Shown here: piece by piece, positions 1 through 10,930 of the stretch
Numbering within the stretch: position 1 is the first letter of the stretch
Layout: the number at the start of each line of letters is the position of its first letter
Source: Isoetes taiwanensis
Lineage: Eukaryota; Streptophyta; Lycopodiopsida; Isoetales; Isoetaceae
Reading direction: 5' to 3'
Assembly (NCBI GenBank): GCA_021234155.1
Contig: JAJEKV010000127.1
Location: 560,001-624,000 of the forward strand
DNA length: 64,000 bases
Made by a program: the position numbers and the translations under genes
The notes under the pieces: model-generated
The model's input: the letters and a program-made list of their open reading frames with translations, nothing else
Told to the model about the DNA's origin: nothing
Databases searched by the model: none

Positions 1-497
1 CCAGGAATAGCCCCTTTGGCTATGCACCCGGCGGGCTACAGTCAGGTCCCAACACTCTTCAACCTACTCTGCAAAGTGTGCACAGGAGGGGCGGATGGAG
101 TGGACAACCCAATGCCATGTTCTTATGCCAGCCAAATCCATTGTCATGATTCTGTCTGCAATGAACTCTGGAGACCCAAGCTTGTCAGTCATCCCCTGGA
201 GTCTGAGCCTTGGGTAGGAATTCCCCTTGTATTGTGCTGATCTTTGTCTGTGCAGATGTTGATATGCCACCCTTCGAGATGTTGATATGCCACCCTTTGA
301 GGTATAGGATGTTTATGTTACTGATATGTATGTTTACGCTTCCGCAGCTAGGTAGGCCCTAAGGGAGACGGGGTAAAATGACCCCTTCACTCTTCCCACT
401 GGGGACTCAGTACGGTCACAGTGATATGTGGAGGGCCCTGTATCAGCATGGAGCTGGTATGGGGGATGAACTCCTGTTTGTATACGGTGCGGGCACC
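1..497. other. No gene recognised; 23-bp tandem duplication
   Basis: I see no convincing coding sequence here. A 23-bp unit beginning agatgttgatatgcc occurs twice in tandem at 254-276 and 277-299. The short open frames have no recognisable motifs and overlap on both strands, as expected by chance. The left edge of the window may cut through an older repeat. Confidence 0.5.
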
Positions 498-1085
498 GTA
501 TATGAGTAGGGGACGTCACACCGTAGCCACGGTGCGAAATCGACTCAGTTACAAATTATTGAAGGGCCTATTTCATACGTGGCGTAGCCGCGTGAAAAAA
601 TGGACTTCGGTTACAAATTATTGAAGGGGCCTGGCCCCGACCGCGGGCTACGGTGCGAAATACGGGATATTCTCTAGTTATGGGGCCCATATTTCGCGAC
701 CGTAGCCACGATGCGAAATCGACTCGATTACAAATTATTGAAGGGCCCTTTCGCGACCGTGAGCCACGGTGCGAAATCATTTCGATTACAAATTATTGAA
801 GGGCCTATTTCGCCGCGTGGCCATGGTGCGAAATAATGGATCCGGTTGAATTCTGAGGGCCCATATTTCGCACCGTAGCCAGGTGCAAAAGCCACGGTGC
901 GAAATCGACTCAGTTACAAATTATTGAAGGGCCTATTTTGCACCGTAGCCACGGTGCGAAATCGACTCAGTTACAAATTATTGAAAGGCCTATTTCAAGC
1001 GCGTGGCTACGGTGCGGCGTAAATAATCGGATCCGATTTTAGTTACTGGGCCCATATTTCGCGATGCGCGGGCCACGATGCACAA
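498..1085. repeat. Palindromic satellite with A-A-B higher-order arrangement
   Basis: Nine related monomers of about 58-62 bp lie in tandem. Type A carries ACAAATTATTGAAGGGCC and occurs at about 551, 613, 730, 788, 915 and 973. Type B lacks that core, carries a GGATCCG/GGGCCCATATTTCGC core, and lies at about 675, 850 and 1035. The order is A-A-B repeated three times, so the higher-order period is about 175-185 bp. Monomer junctions contain an inverted repeat, ATTTCGCACCGT-agcc-ACGGTGCGAAAT in its best form near 936-962, able to form a 12-bp stem. Individual junctions have diverged. I see no coding potential. Confidence 0.8.
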
Positions 1086-1178
1086 TACATGCATCCAGTT
1101 TACTTACAATACAGCATTTCGTACAGTGAGCACTATCGAACTGATAAATAAACCAACTCTTTTACAGTAGAGACATTA

Positions 1179-3726
1179 TCAAGAGCTCTCAATACGGACA
1201 TAACCTTTGCCTTGCCTACATCTCATTGATCTCCACTCCCTTGATCGCTCAACAGCTGCGGACTTATACCAAGCTTCCCTCTTTTTTTCCCGCTGGGTTT
1301 TTTGTCTAAACAACTTAGCAAGTGTTGATTCACTCTGGTTCCGTGATTTCTTCACCCATTTGGACACGATCCTTCTGTAAAACCATTGACACATCTGCTG
1401 TAAGGAATTCCCAACTGAACCTCTGTGTTGAGTGAAACGGAAGAATGCATTCTTTGCTTGCTTATGGGACTTCTCCATTCCCTGTGTATTCCAAATTCCC
1501 AGGCTTCCATATTCCCTGACAAACCACACGCCATGTGCGAACAGAATATGGACATAGTGAGTCAAATTGGCCTCACCCCATGCCGTCAGGAAAGACTTAG
1601 TGAAGTTTGTGACTGCCTCCTGGAATTTGGCAACATCATTTTCCTGCACTACCTTTTTCTGCATTTCCTTTACCAGTACAGAAAAATCCTGCCATGCCTT
1701 GATTTTCTTCAGGCGTGATCTACCACGATCATTTCGATCATCCTCAGCTGCAATAAGATCCTTGTAAGCTTCCCAAACACCAGATAAGTTCTCTTTCGCG
1801 GGAGGCAAAAACCTCTTAGCCTTTGGACCACCCATACTGGGTTTCAGGGGAACCTTGCCGGTGCATGACAGCTTCCCTAGAGCTTTGGGGTGATTTATTC
1901 CAAGCAAACAGGATACTCATGTAAACCATCTTGTCTATGATTCTCAAGAAAGCATGAAGGATGCATATGTGTACTCTTTTTAACAGAATTGGCATCAAGG
2001 TTGTGTCCTTCTCTTCTCTATTTGGTGGCTCATCCTGGACACAGTCTAATGTACTCTTGTCCAACCCAGCTGAATCTCTTCTCGCATAGAGACAGTAGGG
2101 ACAAGCATGAGTAGTCTTACCAGCACCACGCTTCATTCTGTACATGCATTTTATTGTCTTCAAATCTGCAGCAAGATGCCATTCAACCTCGTACTCACCA
2201 TATCCAGGAACTGCAAGTTTTTCTCCGATTTCGTGAGAGGCAATCATTGTAGGGATGGGTGTTTGATCAAAAACCCATTTCAGTATACTGTGGTTTTCCT
2301 CTGGTACCTGAAATAAACCAACCCACCAAATGTGATCTTCAGACTGGACGGAAAACTTACCATCTAGATTTGACTCTTCATTCCCTGTATTCAAAGCTCT
2401 GTTCATTAGACTCAGTGAAACCCTCTCGTACTTCTCGCCTTTCACCAATTCCATTTCATCCAGCTTCAAAACAATTCTTAGTTTGCCAGCGCACTCTTCT
2501 ACCTTCATATCATGAAATCGAACCAAAAGCTGAAGCATTCTACTTAAGTCTATCCAGCAATTGTTATTTTCATTAAGGCAGAAAGTATCACCAAACTTCG
2601 ACTTCTTCTTACCTTTGGTATAAGATGGCAATGTATCCAAATTGACACTGCTGGTCAGCTGATACATATCACCAAGAAGCTCTTGCACTTGTCTGTTTCT
2701 CGATGACCTACAAGTCCTCACACTAGTCATCCTTGGTAGTAGAATAGTTTTGGTAATGCCTTGTTGTTTAAGGCCATCCTGCAAGCATCTGAACAAAGCA
2801 ATATAAGCTTGCCTACTTATTCCGACATTGTCACACAGTTCTTGCACTGATTCTGAGGTATGACTGTTCCCCAACTCCTGCAACAGTTGATGTACTACAG
2901 CTTTCCTAAGTTTAATGCTACCAGGAAGCTTTAACATTCTCAATACATCATCTTTAGTAACTAATTTCTTTAATAAACGGGCAATATTAGCAGGTTTTCT
3001 CTTATTTTCTTCTGCAAGATTTGGATCAACAAGCTTTTTAATAGCCATGACCCTTTTTTTTTAGCCTCCACCCCCAGGGGCTAATATATTTATGGGCTTC
3101 AGGTTTCTTGCCCTCTCCTTGATCCCCAGTGGAGTTCTTTTCATTCGTTTGACTCGCTTGTGAAGGGAGTCATTTTCTTGCGCAATTCTCTTCATTCCTT
3201 GCTGCAGTGATTTCATCTCCGTCACCAATTTTTGATTTTCTACCTCCAATTCATTGAGCTTGTTGCATTGTTGAGACAGCAAGTAGTTCGCCTGTTGGAG
3301 CTGATTAACATCTGATAAAACTTTGCAATTGAATCCATACAAGTGGTTATACATGGCACGCAAATGTGGATCAGTATTACCATTAACCAAATTATTACAG
3401 TAACCTAGTAACCCTTGCTGTCCCTTACAAGCAAATTCAATAAGTCCGGATGCCGAGTGGAAGTTTGGATGGGCTCGAGTGAAAGGATCACAAGGATACA
3501 GTTGGCCTTTAGCCCAGAGGTCTATATTCATGGCTCCAGAAGCTCGCAATGCATCTTCATCTATTGGTTGCTTCCAAGTGAACTTATTCCTGTAAGGCAG
3601 GCATCCTTTTGGCACTTGCACTCTAAATTGACCCTCGAAATTAGTTTGATCCTGAAACAGAAGTATTAGAACCAAGAACACTCAAAGGAATGCAATGACA
3701 ACTCGGAAACCAAATACCTTTGCCAT
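1179..3726 (-). pseudogene. Broken gene for a conserved uncharacterised eukaryotic protein, possibly transposon-derived
   Basis: The reading starts with a tiny exon ATG-GCA-AAG (3718-3726). A 66-bp GT-AG intron (3652-3717) follows and then an open frame to 3064. This first segment has a coiled coil at roughly residues 105-165 and a basic patch. A single TAA at 3061-3063 interrupts the frame, which continues in the same frame as a 410-codon stretch (3048-1816). That stretch contains a CPYC cysteine pair and HICILHAFLRIIDK. At about 1880 the frame shifts, apparently with loss of a segment, into a 242-codon stretch containing GMEKSHKQAKNAFFRFTQHR. From memory the C-terminal part resembles uncharacterised multigene proteins of plants and cnidarians, which suggests a mobile-element origin, but I cannot name a function. 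Unannotated introns could explain one of the breaks. The stop plus the frame change make an inactive copy more likely. Confidence 0.5.
3652..3717 (-). other. Intron of the 1.2-3.7 kb gene
   Basis: Donor gtatttgg and acceptor ttctgtttcag join AAG to GAT without changing frame, extending the coding sequence to a start codon at 3724-3726. It is 66 bp long, close to the 67-80 bp introns of the genes at 38-45 kb. Confidence 0.6.
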
Positions 3727-3773
3727 TGACGTTGCAAAAGACCGAGAACCAGAGCGGAGCTTAGAATTAGGAA

Positions 3774-3833
3774 GATTCTTGCCAACAAACAGAGCGAAAT
3801 TGAAAAATTTCGCTCTATTTGCTGGCAAGAATC
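3774..3833. repeat. 60-bp near-perfect inverted repeat (28-bp arms, 4-bp loop)
   Basis: GATTCTTGCCA...AGAGCGAAATT is followed by GAAA and then by the reverse complement of the first arm, with two mismatched positions. It lies 48 bp upstream of the start codon of the minus-strand gene at 1.2-3.7 kb. It is therefore in that gene's leader or promoter and could act as an RNA hairpin or a protein-binding site. Confidence 0.75.
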
Positions 3834-4140
3834 CGCCATAATTCGAATTCAAACAATGCTTGGGCGCGATGGCAAGATCGTTGGCGCTTGATGGCGCGAT
3901 GGCAAGCTCGATGGCGCGAGGGCAAGCTCGATAGCAAGCTCGATGGCGCTGAAGCTCGATGGCTGAAGCTCGATGGTGGGAAAATAAAAATCTTAGATGT
4001 AATCATCAAACATTCAGGTCGTTAGGAAATAATGATTGCAAAGTTAGGTACAAGGTTAGGTTCGGAGGGGGGGAAGTTAGGTTAGGGGAGAGTGAAAGTT
4101 AGGTATGGAGGGGGGGAAGCTAGGTTCGGGATCCTACGTG
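3834..4140. repeat. Short degenerate tandem repeats (GCTCGATGGC, then GTTAGGT)
   Basis: From about 3860 to 3980 the motif gctcgatggc with gcgatggcaa variants repeats irregularly. From about 4018 to 4130 agttaggt/ggttaggt repeats occur, mixed with G-runs. No coding frame is credible, and the spacing is too irregular for a telomeric array. Confidence 0.6.
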
Positions 4141-4164
4141 GCGCCCCCCCAAATATATTCTTAC

Positions 4165-4624
4165 AAGGCCCTTAGGGGAATTTTATTTGGAGGGTTTTTT
4201 TGTGGATGGCTTGGAGGGTTTTTTATAAGTGGTAGTACTACTTATCCTTTTTAACGTATTAGCATTCTTCCTGTGTATGCAGAATCAATGGCTTCAGTTT
4301 TGTCAAAAAGGGAATCTCCAGTTCATAAGGAAAGAAGACGTAGGCGTTGTGTACTTGTAGATGACGAGTGTGAAGAAGGATGAGGACTTCATGTCGTCTA
4401 GGTTTTCATAACATTATTATGGATTATAGTATTTTGTCTTCCATAGTTTACTTTAAACTACTTCTACATACTTTAATGCAGTGCTATTTTCTATAGTATG
4501 GAGTCTTCAATTGCATCTTCTACACCTCAAAACCAATGGCAAAAGCAAAATTTGATGTGACAATCTAAAAAACCCTCTAAACCCTTCCAAAAAAAACCCT
4601 CTAAAAATTCGCACTCGGCCCTTA
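4165..4624. mobile_element. MITE-like element with imperfect terminal inverted repeats
   Basis: The left end, AAGGCCCTTAGGGGAATTTT followed by GGAGGGTTTTTTT motifs, is mirrored at the right end, where AAACCCTCTAAAAATTCG runs up to GGCCCTTA. The arms are about 60 bp and imperfect, bounding about 460 bp. No target-site duplication is clear. Inside is a 31-codon frame (4288-4383, MASVLSKRESPVHKERRR...) rich in arginine, with no known homologue. The size and lack of a transposase suggest a non-autonomous DNA transposon. Confidence 0.5.
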
Positions 4625-5539
4625 TTTGACCTCAAAAAAACTCTAATGTCTTTTGTAGTTCAGACCTGGAAACAAGTCAAGTAATTATGAATGTGTCTAA
4701 GAGATCATGAACAAAAAGTGTTAAAAATCCTGCAAAGCCCCTAACAATCTAGGTGAGCTCAAGTTGTCTTTTTATTCCAAGCCTATATTGTAAGCTAATT
4801 TCAAATAATTGTTGTAGTTCATGTTGAAAAGAACAGTTTTCATTCTTGCTTGACTAGTGCCTGGAAGCAAAAAGTGTGATTATGAACACTTACGCTGGCT
4901 TTTGCTCTTGCTGCCGCATAAAACAAAAGAAAGATGTGTAAGTTTATTATTTGAGCCTTTGATTGGAATTATCAGAAACATTCTATAGTTGCACACATAG
5001 TTATCTGATATTTGTGTTTTTAAGAGGTAATCTCTTATGGAGCTATGACATGTCTATGGGAATAAATGGGTTGGCATTCTCAATACTCACTTATCTAAGT
5101 TGTTTTGCATCTTTCTAATTCATCAGCCGCTTGTATTTGATAAACTAGGCTTCGGAATTTTTAATTTGGCTGGCTGTAAAATTGGCCCAACATTTATCAC
5201 CACCATTGGATGGAAACCATGTACATTTATTATGTCGAATGATAACATGCATGTCATTGATATCGGGTATATAACAATTTTGATTAGTCTATTGCTATTG
5301 ATGATGTCAATAGGGTTCTCAAAATATTGAAAGCTTTGACATCACCTTATAGTGATGCATAATGCCTATATTGGTACCATTACATGGCGCCATGTAGGGT
5401 CTTGCCACAGTTTTGATCATAACTTCTTGCTCAAGTGTCAAATTTGGGTGTTTTTTAGTTGTTGGAAAGCTGGAGATGTGCGCTTTCCATTGGTGTATAG
5501 ATCACATAGTTTTATTGAGTCTAGTCTGGCCAGATTTTG
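4625..5539. other. AT-rich stretch without recognisable gene
   Basis: Short unsupported frames only. I see no splice-linked coding potential, structured repeat or element end that I can defend. Confidence 0.5.
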
Positions 5540-5559
5540 GGTTTCCAGATTTCGGCCGC

Positions 5560-6945
5560 CATGGCAAACCCTAGTTTGCCAGCTTCTGGAATACGTTCTT
5601 CAGCCATGGGTGCCTCCAAAGTGGTAGGTGGTGCCTCAATCTCTTCTTTTATACATGGTGTAAACTCTTCTCTGCTGCTTCTTAATTTACCAAATAATTC
5701 TCGCCTTTCTTCTCTTGCTTCTGACTCTATTGAGAGCCCTGTAGGGTTGAGACACAGGAAGTGGGCTCATCTGCAGTAAACCCTATGCTGGTCTCTTGCT
5801 TACAGAAACTGGAGCATAGCTCTGCAGCTCAAGATTGGAAGGTGCAAGAGCTGCGAGCAGCCATTGCTCGACAAGGCAAGTGCCTCCATGCAGAGGCTCA
5901 TGAGCAATTGCAGCGGTGCATGCATGAATTAGCAAGGCAGCAACAATTCCAGCAAGAGCTAAGCTCTCGGCTTCGGGAAGGAGAGACCACTGTCAAGAGT
6001 CGCACGATGTCATCCAGGACCACCTACTGTTGCACAACAAAGCTACCCCATGCCACAACCGCCCCAACGTAGGCCACAACCCATGCCTCATCGACAGCAA
6101 ACAACACTCGTTGCGCCGGGCAGCATTGACTCGATGATCAGAGAGCTCCAGGAGCTGAGACGGAGAAGCCACACTGGTATCCAGAATCCAGACCACTCCC
6201 GATTAGTTACATTCACAATCTGGGATGCACAAGTGAGGGCAGCCATTCTGCGCTAGGGCAGGCAGTTGAAGAAGATTGCCCTGTATGTTGACCGAGACCT
6301 GATCCCAGCACAACAAGAAAATCACAGGCACGAGTTGGCCAAAGTTAAAAGTATCCACAGACAGGGAGGAGTTGTGGGACTGATCCGGGGCAAGATCCAA
6401 ACTCTCAGGCTGCACACCCTGCTCCGATTGCCTCACCTGCTGCAGCTCGCACGTCTCATGCTGATTCCACTTCTACCATCTCTTCTGCTGCTACCACTGA
6501 ATCTACAACTACAGCCCCTGTCAACGAATAGGAATTGTGCCTCCCCATGGTCTCTTGGAATTATCGGGGCTTCCCATGGCAGAAGGGAAATAGTCTCAAC
6601 TCGGTTGCCGCAGATATAGATCTCATCTTCCTCATGGAAACATAGGAGCATGCAGGACGCATGATAGCTGACTTGCCAGAATACCAGTGCTACTCAATCT
6701 TCAATGATTGCACAGGAGAGGGGGGCCATGGCGGGGTTGCCTGCTACTACCAGACAGCCTTGGCACAGTCAATCTCCTTATTCAAGATGGACAAGCGTAA
6801 CTGATACCTGTAGGTGCGCGTGCAAAACTGCAGTAGCAGACCTCTCTTTGTGGCAGCCTGCTACTTCCTACATGTTGAGAGAACTTCTATCACATTGATT
6901 TGAATGTGGATAGACTGGACCTCTATGTCGATCTAACGATGACAT
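5560..6945 (+). pseudogene. 5' half of a degenerate LINE: ORF1 coiled-coil region and start of the endonuclease
   Basis: The frame starting at 5560 (MANPSLPASGIRSS) and the one reaching 6072 look like an L1-type ORF1. The latter holds a glutamine- and leucine-rich coiled coil (LRAAIARQGKCLHAEAHEQL). From about 6545 another frame reads VSWNYRGFPW, DLIFLMET and GGHGGVACYY. These are the N-terminal motifs of an apurinic-type LINE endonuclease (WN...G, E, and the GHGG loop seen in the LINE at 20.5 kb). Frameshifts and stops are frequent. The endonuclease breaks off at about 6945 and resumes at about 13,612, so the copy is split by a nested insertion of about 6.7 kb. Confidence 0.7.
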
Positions 6946-6953
6946 ATAGCAGC

Positions 6954-8124
6954 ATTCTGTGGCAAGGTCCTAGATAGCATATATGTCGGTCGAAGTGAAG
7001 TGCTGTTCTCATTGAGCTCTTGTAAAATCACTGAGTACAAAAAGGATTCCCCTACCTGGGGTAGAAAAGTTTGGAAATTATTGATAAACATGCTCCGAAA
7101 CTAGACAATCATCGAGAGCATGATGGAAATGAAGAAAAAAAGATAAAATATGATCCATCTGCTGCTTAAACAAGGTAAAGGTGAGAAAAAACTAGCGACA
7201 GCTTTTCATCGAGATGAAAAACCTCGCCCTTGCGGGTTTTCGAGGAAATCCCTAATGAGAAACGATCGCCAACATTCTTGAGGAATGCATCAGCTGAGAA
7301 ATGCTATGAAACAAACACGATGGTCAGGCCTCCACAAGAAGGAGCTCGGTCCCGCGCCGTCCGACAACCACAAAATCTGCAAAAAGTAACCTGCAGTGGA
7401 GAATCTGAGAATACACAGGAGCTTCAAGCAAAGGCGCGTGCCAAAATGCAATAATATAGAGAATAATAAAGCTCGGATGCTCTAGAGCCACGCCAAGAAA
7501 GAAACAATAGCCGACCAATCGGGAACCGTCCACAGAAAATACCATCGCGGGAAAACAACATCCGATTAGTGCTGCCTCGAACGCGACAATGCCACACCGA
7601 GAAAATATGAGTAATAAATATTATCTCGGAGGCTACAGTGCCACGCCGAGAAAGAATGAAAAATAAGTATGCTTTGGAGGCTGCAGCGCCGCGCCGCGCC
7701 GAGAAAAATTGAAGAATAAGCAAATATACACTTTAAGAAGATAGAAACATAGGGGAAACTGGAGGTTGGAGGGCGACCTGAGAAAAAATATACAAATAGA
7801 CAGACATTAACGATGGTCAACCGACTGATGGAAAATGTAGCAACTTCACGAAAGCAAGTAATAATGAGAAACTAAAAAATGGACATGATCAAAAGTAGAC
7901 AATCCATCAAGGGAGGGAGGGCGAGGGAATGTGGTAGGACAGATAAGAAGAAGAAAACTAGCTCAAGAGAACGCCGATGAGGAAGAAGCAGAAGAAACAT
8001 GTATATAAAGAAAAACTAGGCTCAAAATACTAGATGACGTCCCTTGCCAAAGAATGGCGGTTCTACTGCTTCGCATTAGAACCTTGACATTCTCTGGCAA
8101 GGTCCTAGATAGCATATATATCGG
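6954..8124 (-). mobile_element. LINE 5'-region fragment (minus strand) between 36-bp direct repeats
   Basis: A 36-bp direct repeat (attctgtggcaaggtccta..., 6954-6989 and 8089-8124, two mismatches) brackets about 1.1 kb. Read on the minus strand from about 8088, this begins with the hairpin GGTTCTAATGC/GCAGTAGAACC, then GGGACGTC, a TATATA box-like stretch and CATCGGCGTTCTC. These features also open the LINE at 18.4 kb. Further in (about 7710-7480) lie four degenerate copies of a motif like CTCGGCGTGGCACTGT plus CCGAG, matching the 5' untranslated region of that LINE. It is probably a 5' fragment of the same family. The direct repeats may be a target duplication or part of the surrounding repeat. 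Confidence 0.6.
8059..8083 (-). promoter_or_regulatory. LINE 5'-end hairpin, copy 1
   Basis: Two 11-nt arms (GGTTCTACTGC and GCATTAGAACC on the plus strand) flank a 3-nt loop, with one mismatch. It is homologous to the hairpins at 10753, 13574 and 18411. Confidence 0.6.
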
Positions 8125-10745
8125 CCGATAGAAGAGGAATGAATCTCAAAATATTCAGCATAGAGGATGGAAGAACAAAGAAGCTAGATCAAAAAATAGA
8201 ATATGTGAAAGGAGATAATGGAACCAAGACAAAAACCTAGGTACAAGAAACAAGCCGTGGAAAAGATAAAGCTACGGTGGCAGGATGGAAGGAACTAAAA
8301 GGATACCACAAACCTGATGAAACATAAGAAGCACTATAGCAAAAGAGCTGAACTGAGAAAAAGTTGGGGCGGCATATCACGGACTACATTCTAAGGAGGA
8401 CATGATAAGAGGGTCAGACATGATATAAAACTGAAACAAAACAGAGGCAAAGGCATAAAGGGCACAAATGGATAACTGAGAAAAGAAACTTATTGGAAGC
8501 GGCAAATTGCACCATCATGTAAGCAAGACAAATAAAACGAGTATAGAGAAACTCCAGCGAGAAATACATGGAACAAATGAGTGGGTAAAAAGGAACAGAT
8601 GGGATTGATGAAAGGAGACAAAGGAACAATACAAAACCAAGAAAGGGGAGCAACGTAATAGGAGAACTTGAATGGATGCAAGAGCAGCCGAGGTCAAGTG
8701 GATGAACAAAAAACCAAGGCGAATAAGGCAGCGAGTTGAAAGAGCCAAAAGGACACAAAAGAATCGAAGAAAAGATGAAACACATGTAACAGGATTGAAG
8801 GTTAAAGGAACAACAGGAACCCATGGAACAGAAGAAGCACATATAGTAGAAGAGTCGGATTAAGCAAAAGCAGTTGTGATACATCAAGGACCAAACTAGA
8901 AAACATGACAATGAGAACTAACGAAGCACGCTAGACAAGAGCAACAGAGTGAAAAGGACCTAAAAATGGCGGAAAGAAGCACTATTAGAAGACAAAAGTT
9001 AAAGAAAATGCAACAATAAAAAACTAAGGTACAAAATAAAGTGATCAACACAAATGGAGTAAACACACATTATGAAGAAAAGAAATAAATGAAAAACAGC
9101 AATGATGCGCAAAGTTAAGGACCTTGCACTTATAACGGCAAGAAAACCAAACGAGTGATACAAGGTAAAACAGTAAAGAAGACGGAACCGAAATGAGTAT
9201 AAAAGGAACAGATGGATGGGTAAAAGGGACAACGGAATAAAGACAACATAGGTGAAAAGAAAGTGCGGCAACAAAAACTAAGGGACAGAAGAAGACAGGG
9301 GAACAAATAGAAGGAGATGAATCTACCAGACTGAGAGCAACTGAGAAAACTAGGTAAATGAAAAAAGAAATATGAAATCAAGAATCCAACGGAGCAAAAG
9401 GATGAAGATGAAACAGGAAATCAAAGGAGCGAAAAGAGTAATGGGATAAAAAAGATAAACTGGGAGTAATGAAGCCACAAAGATAATAGAGCATTGGAAC
9501 AAACGAGGTAAAAGGGCGCAAGCAAGAAGTGCAAGAATACCGGAATAATAAAATGCGTAAAGTTATAAATGGAGTAATGAGACAACAAAGGTAAGAGTAA
9601 TGGAACAAACGAGACAAAGAGGGCAAGTAAAGAGTGCCAGAGTACCGGAATGATGAAACACATAAAGTGAACAAATGGAACAATGCAGTGAAAAATGGAA
9701 AAAGAATTGTTGAGATAATGGAACAAACGAGGTAAAGAGGGCAAGTAAAGAGTGCCAGAGTACCGGGACGACGAAATGCATAAAGTGAACAAATAGAATG
9801 ATGCAGCAAAAGATGGGAAAGAGACTGTTGAGAAAAAGACAAACAAATCCATGAATGTGACAAAACAACAACAACAGACAAACAATAGCAGCAACAATAG
9901 CAGCAACAATAGCAGTAGCAGCAACGAAGGAAGAGAATTGATGGATTAAAGAATACTACGTCAACAAAGGTTATGATAAGACTGAACTGGCGTAGCTAGA
10001 AAAGAACCCAAAGAACCATGGGGAAAACCAGGCAACAAGAGCAATTTTAGGCGAATAGAACGAAAGGTGTCATGAAAGAGAGAGGCAGCGGTACACAGGG
10101 CAATAAAAAATAAGGAATATACGAGTAAGGGAGCAAGCATAACACAGGATAATCAAGAAACAGGGAGCAACTAAGCAATACATATTGATGGCAATACTAA
10201 GAAACGATACAACGCAAGACAAAGAGAAATAAAATGGACACCATGATCAAAGATAATAAATGGGTTAAGCGAGCAATGGTATGAGTAGCGTGGACAGAGT
10301 GTCATGGAGCCATGAAGTAAATAGGAACAAGGAAAAAAGAAATAATAATTGAAATAAAGAAAAGAAAAGGCAAAGGAAAATCGTGTAAGTCAAAGGAAAC
10401 CCACATGAAATTATAAGCATGAGAGAATGAAAAGAATGCACCATCCGTCATGAAACTAGAAAAATCCAACAAAACCATTTAACTACAAAAAATAGCAAAA
10501 ATTGTGAACCCCATAACTGCAGAATTGTAAACTCCCTAACTGCAGTATATGGATAATCAAAGTCCTGTCAAACATCCTATTCAACCTAGATGAAATGCAC
10601 TTATCAAACTAGAGCATAACCTCATGTTTGACACATGATCTAACGTAATTGATTACAAACTTGAAAACATGCAAGTCCACCACCAACTATTGGCATGCAA
10701 GCCACAATGAATATCCTATAAAAAATACGGCTTCTGAAGCAAAAA
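8125..10745. other. Strongly purine-rich plus strand with no credible gene
   Basis: For about 2.6 kb the plus strand is mostly A and G (aagaaacaaaagagg-like text). The minus strand is therefore pyrimidine-rich and shows long frames made of Leu, Phe, Ser, Cys and Tyr (for example 9378-9924). These lack domain motifs, overlap in several frames and follow from the base skew. Words such as gaacaaatgg and aaaaggcaa recur, suggesting an old expanded repeat. One clear tandem set is listed separately. Confidence 0.6.
9495..9840. repeat. Diverged tandem repeat of about 106-118 bp, three copies
   Basis: The word tggaacaaacgag starts at 9495, 9601 and 9719. Each occurrence is followed by aaagagggcaagtaaagagtg-like and agtaccggaat-like sequence, then by cataaagtgaacaaatgga-like sequence in the last two. 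The last two copies are the more alike. Confidence 0.75.
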
Positions 10746-10930
10746 ATGCCACGGTTCTATTGCGACAGCAATAGAACCGACATTCCTTGGATGGGGACGT
10801 CCCTTTTTCACTCCTCCTATTTATTCAGCCTCTCTTCATTGTTCTATCATCGGCGTTCTCTTGAGCTAGATTTCTCCTTCTTCTCTATCCTATCAGTTTC
10901 CCTCACCCTCCCTCCCTTGGTGGATTGCGC
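10746..10930 (+). promoter_or_regulatory. LINE 5'-end module (plus strand), isolated copy
   Basis: A perfect 11-bp hairpin GGTTCTATTGC-gaca-GCAATAGAACC (10753-10778) is followed by GACATTCCTTGGATGGGGACGT, then CTATTTATTCAGCC, CATCGGCGTTCTCTTGAGC and ttccctcaccctccctccc. The same order is found at the start of the LINE at 18.4 kb and, inverted, at 8.09 and 13.6 kb. No LINE ORF follows, so this is a solitary 5' fragment. Confidence 0.65.

Noticed and set aside
3040-3065. Tiny intron removing the TAA at 3061-3063
   Set aside because: The only local GT...AG pair would give an intron of about 20 bp, too short to splice, so I treat the stop as real.
4018-4130. Interstitial telomere repeat
   Set aside because: The GTTAGG(T) words are irregular and not in phase with TTTAGGG or TTAGGG.
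8414-9924. Long minus-strand Leu/Phe/Ser/Cys-rich frames that look like membrane proteins
   Set aside because: They arise from the purine-rich plus strand, overlap in several frames, repeat with the underlying tandem units and carry no motif.
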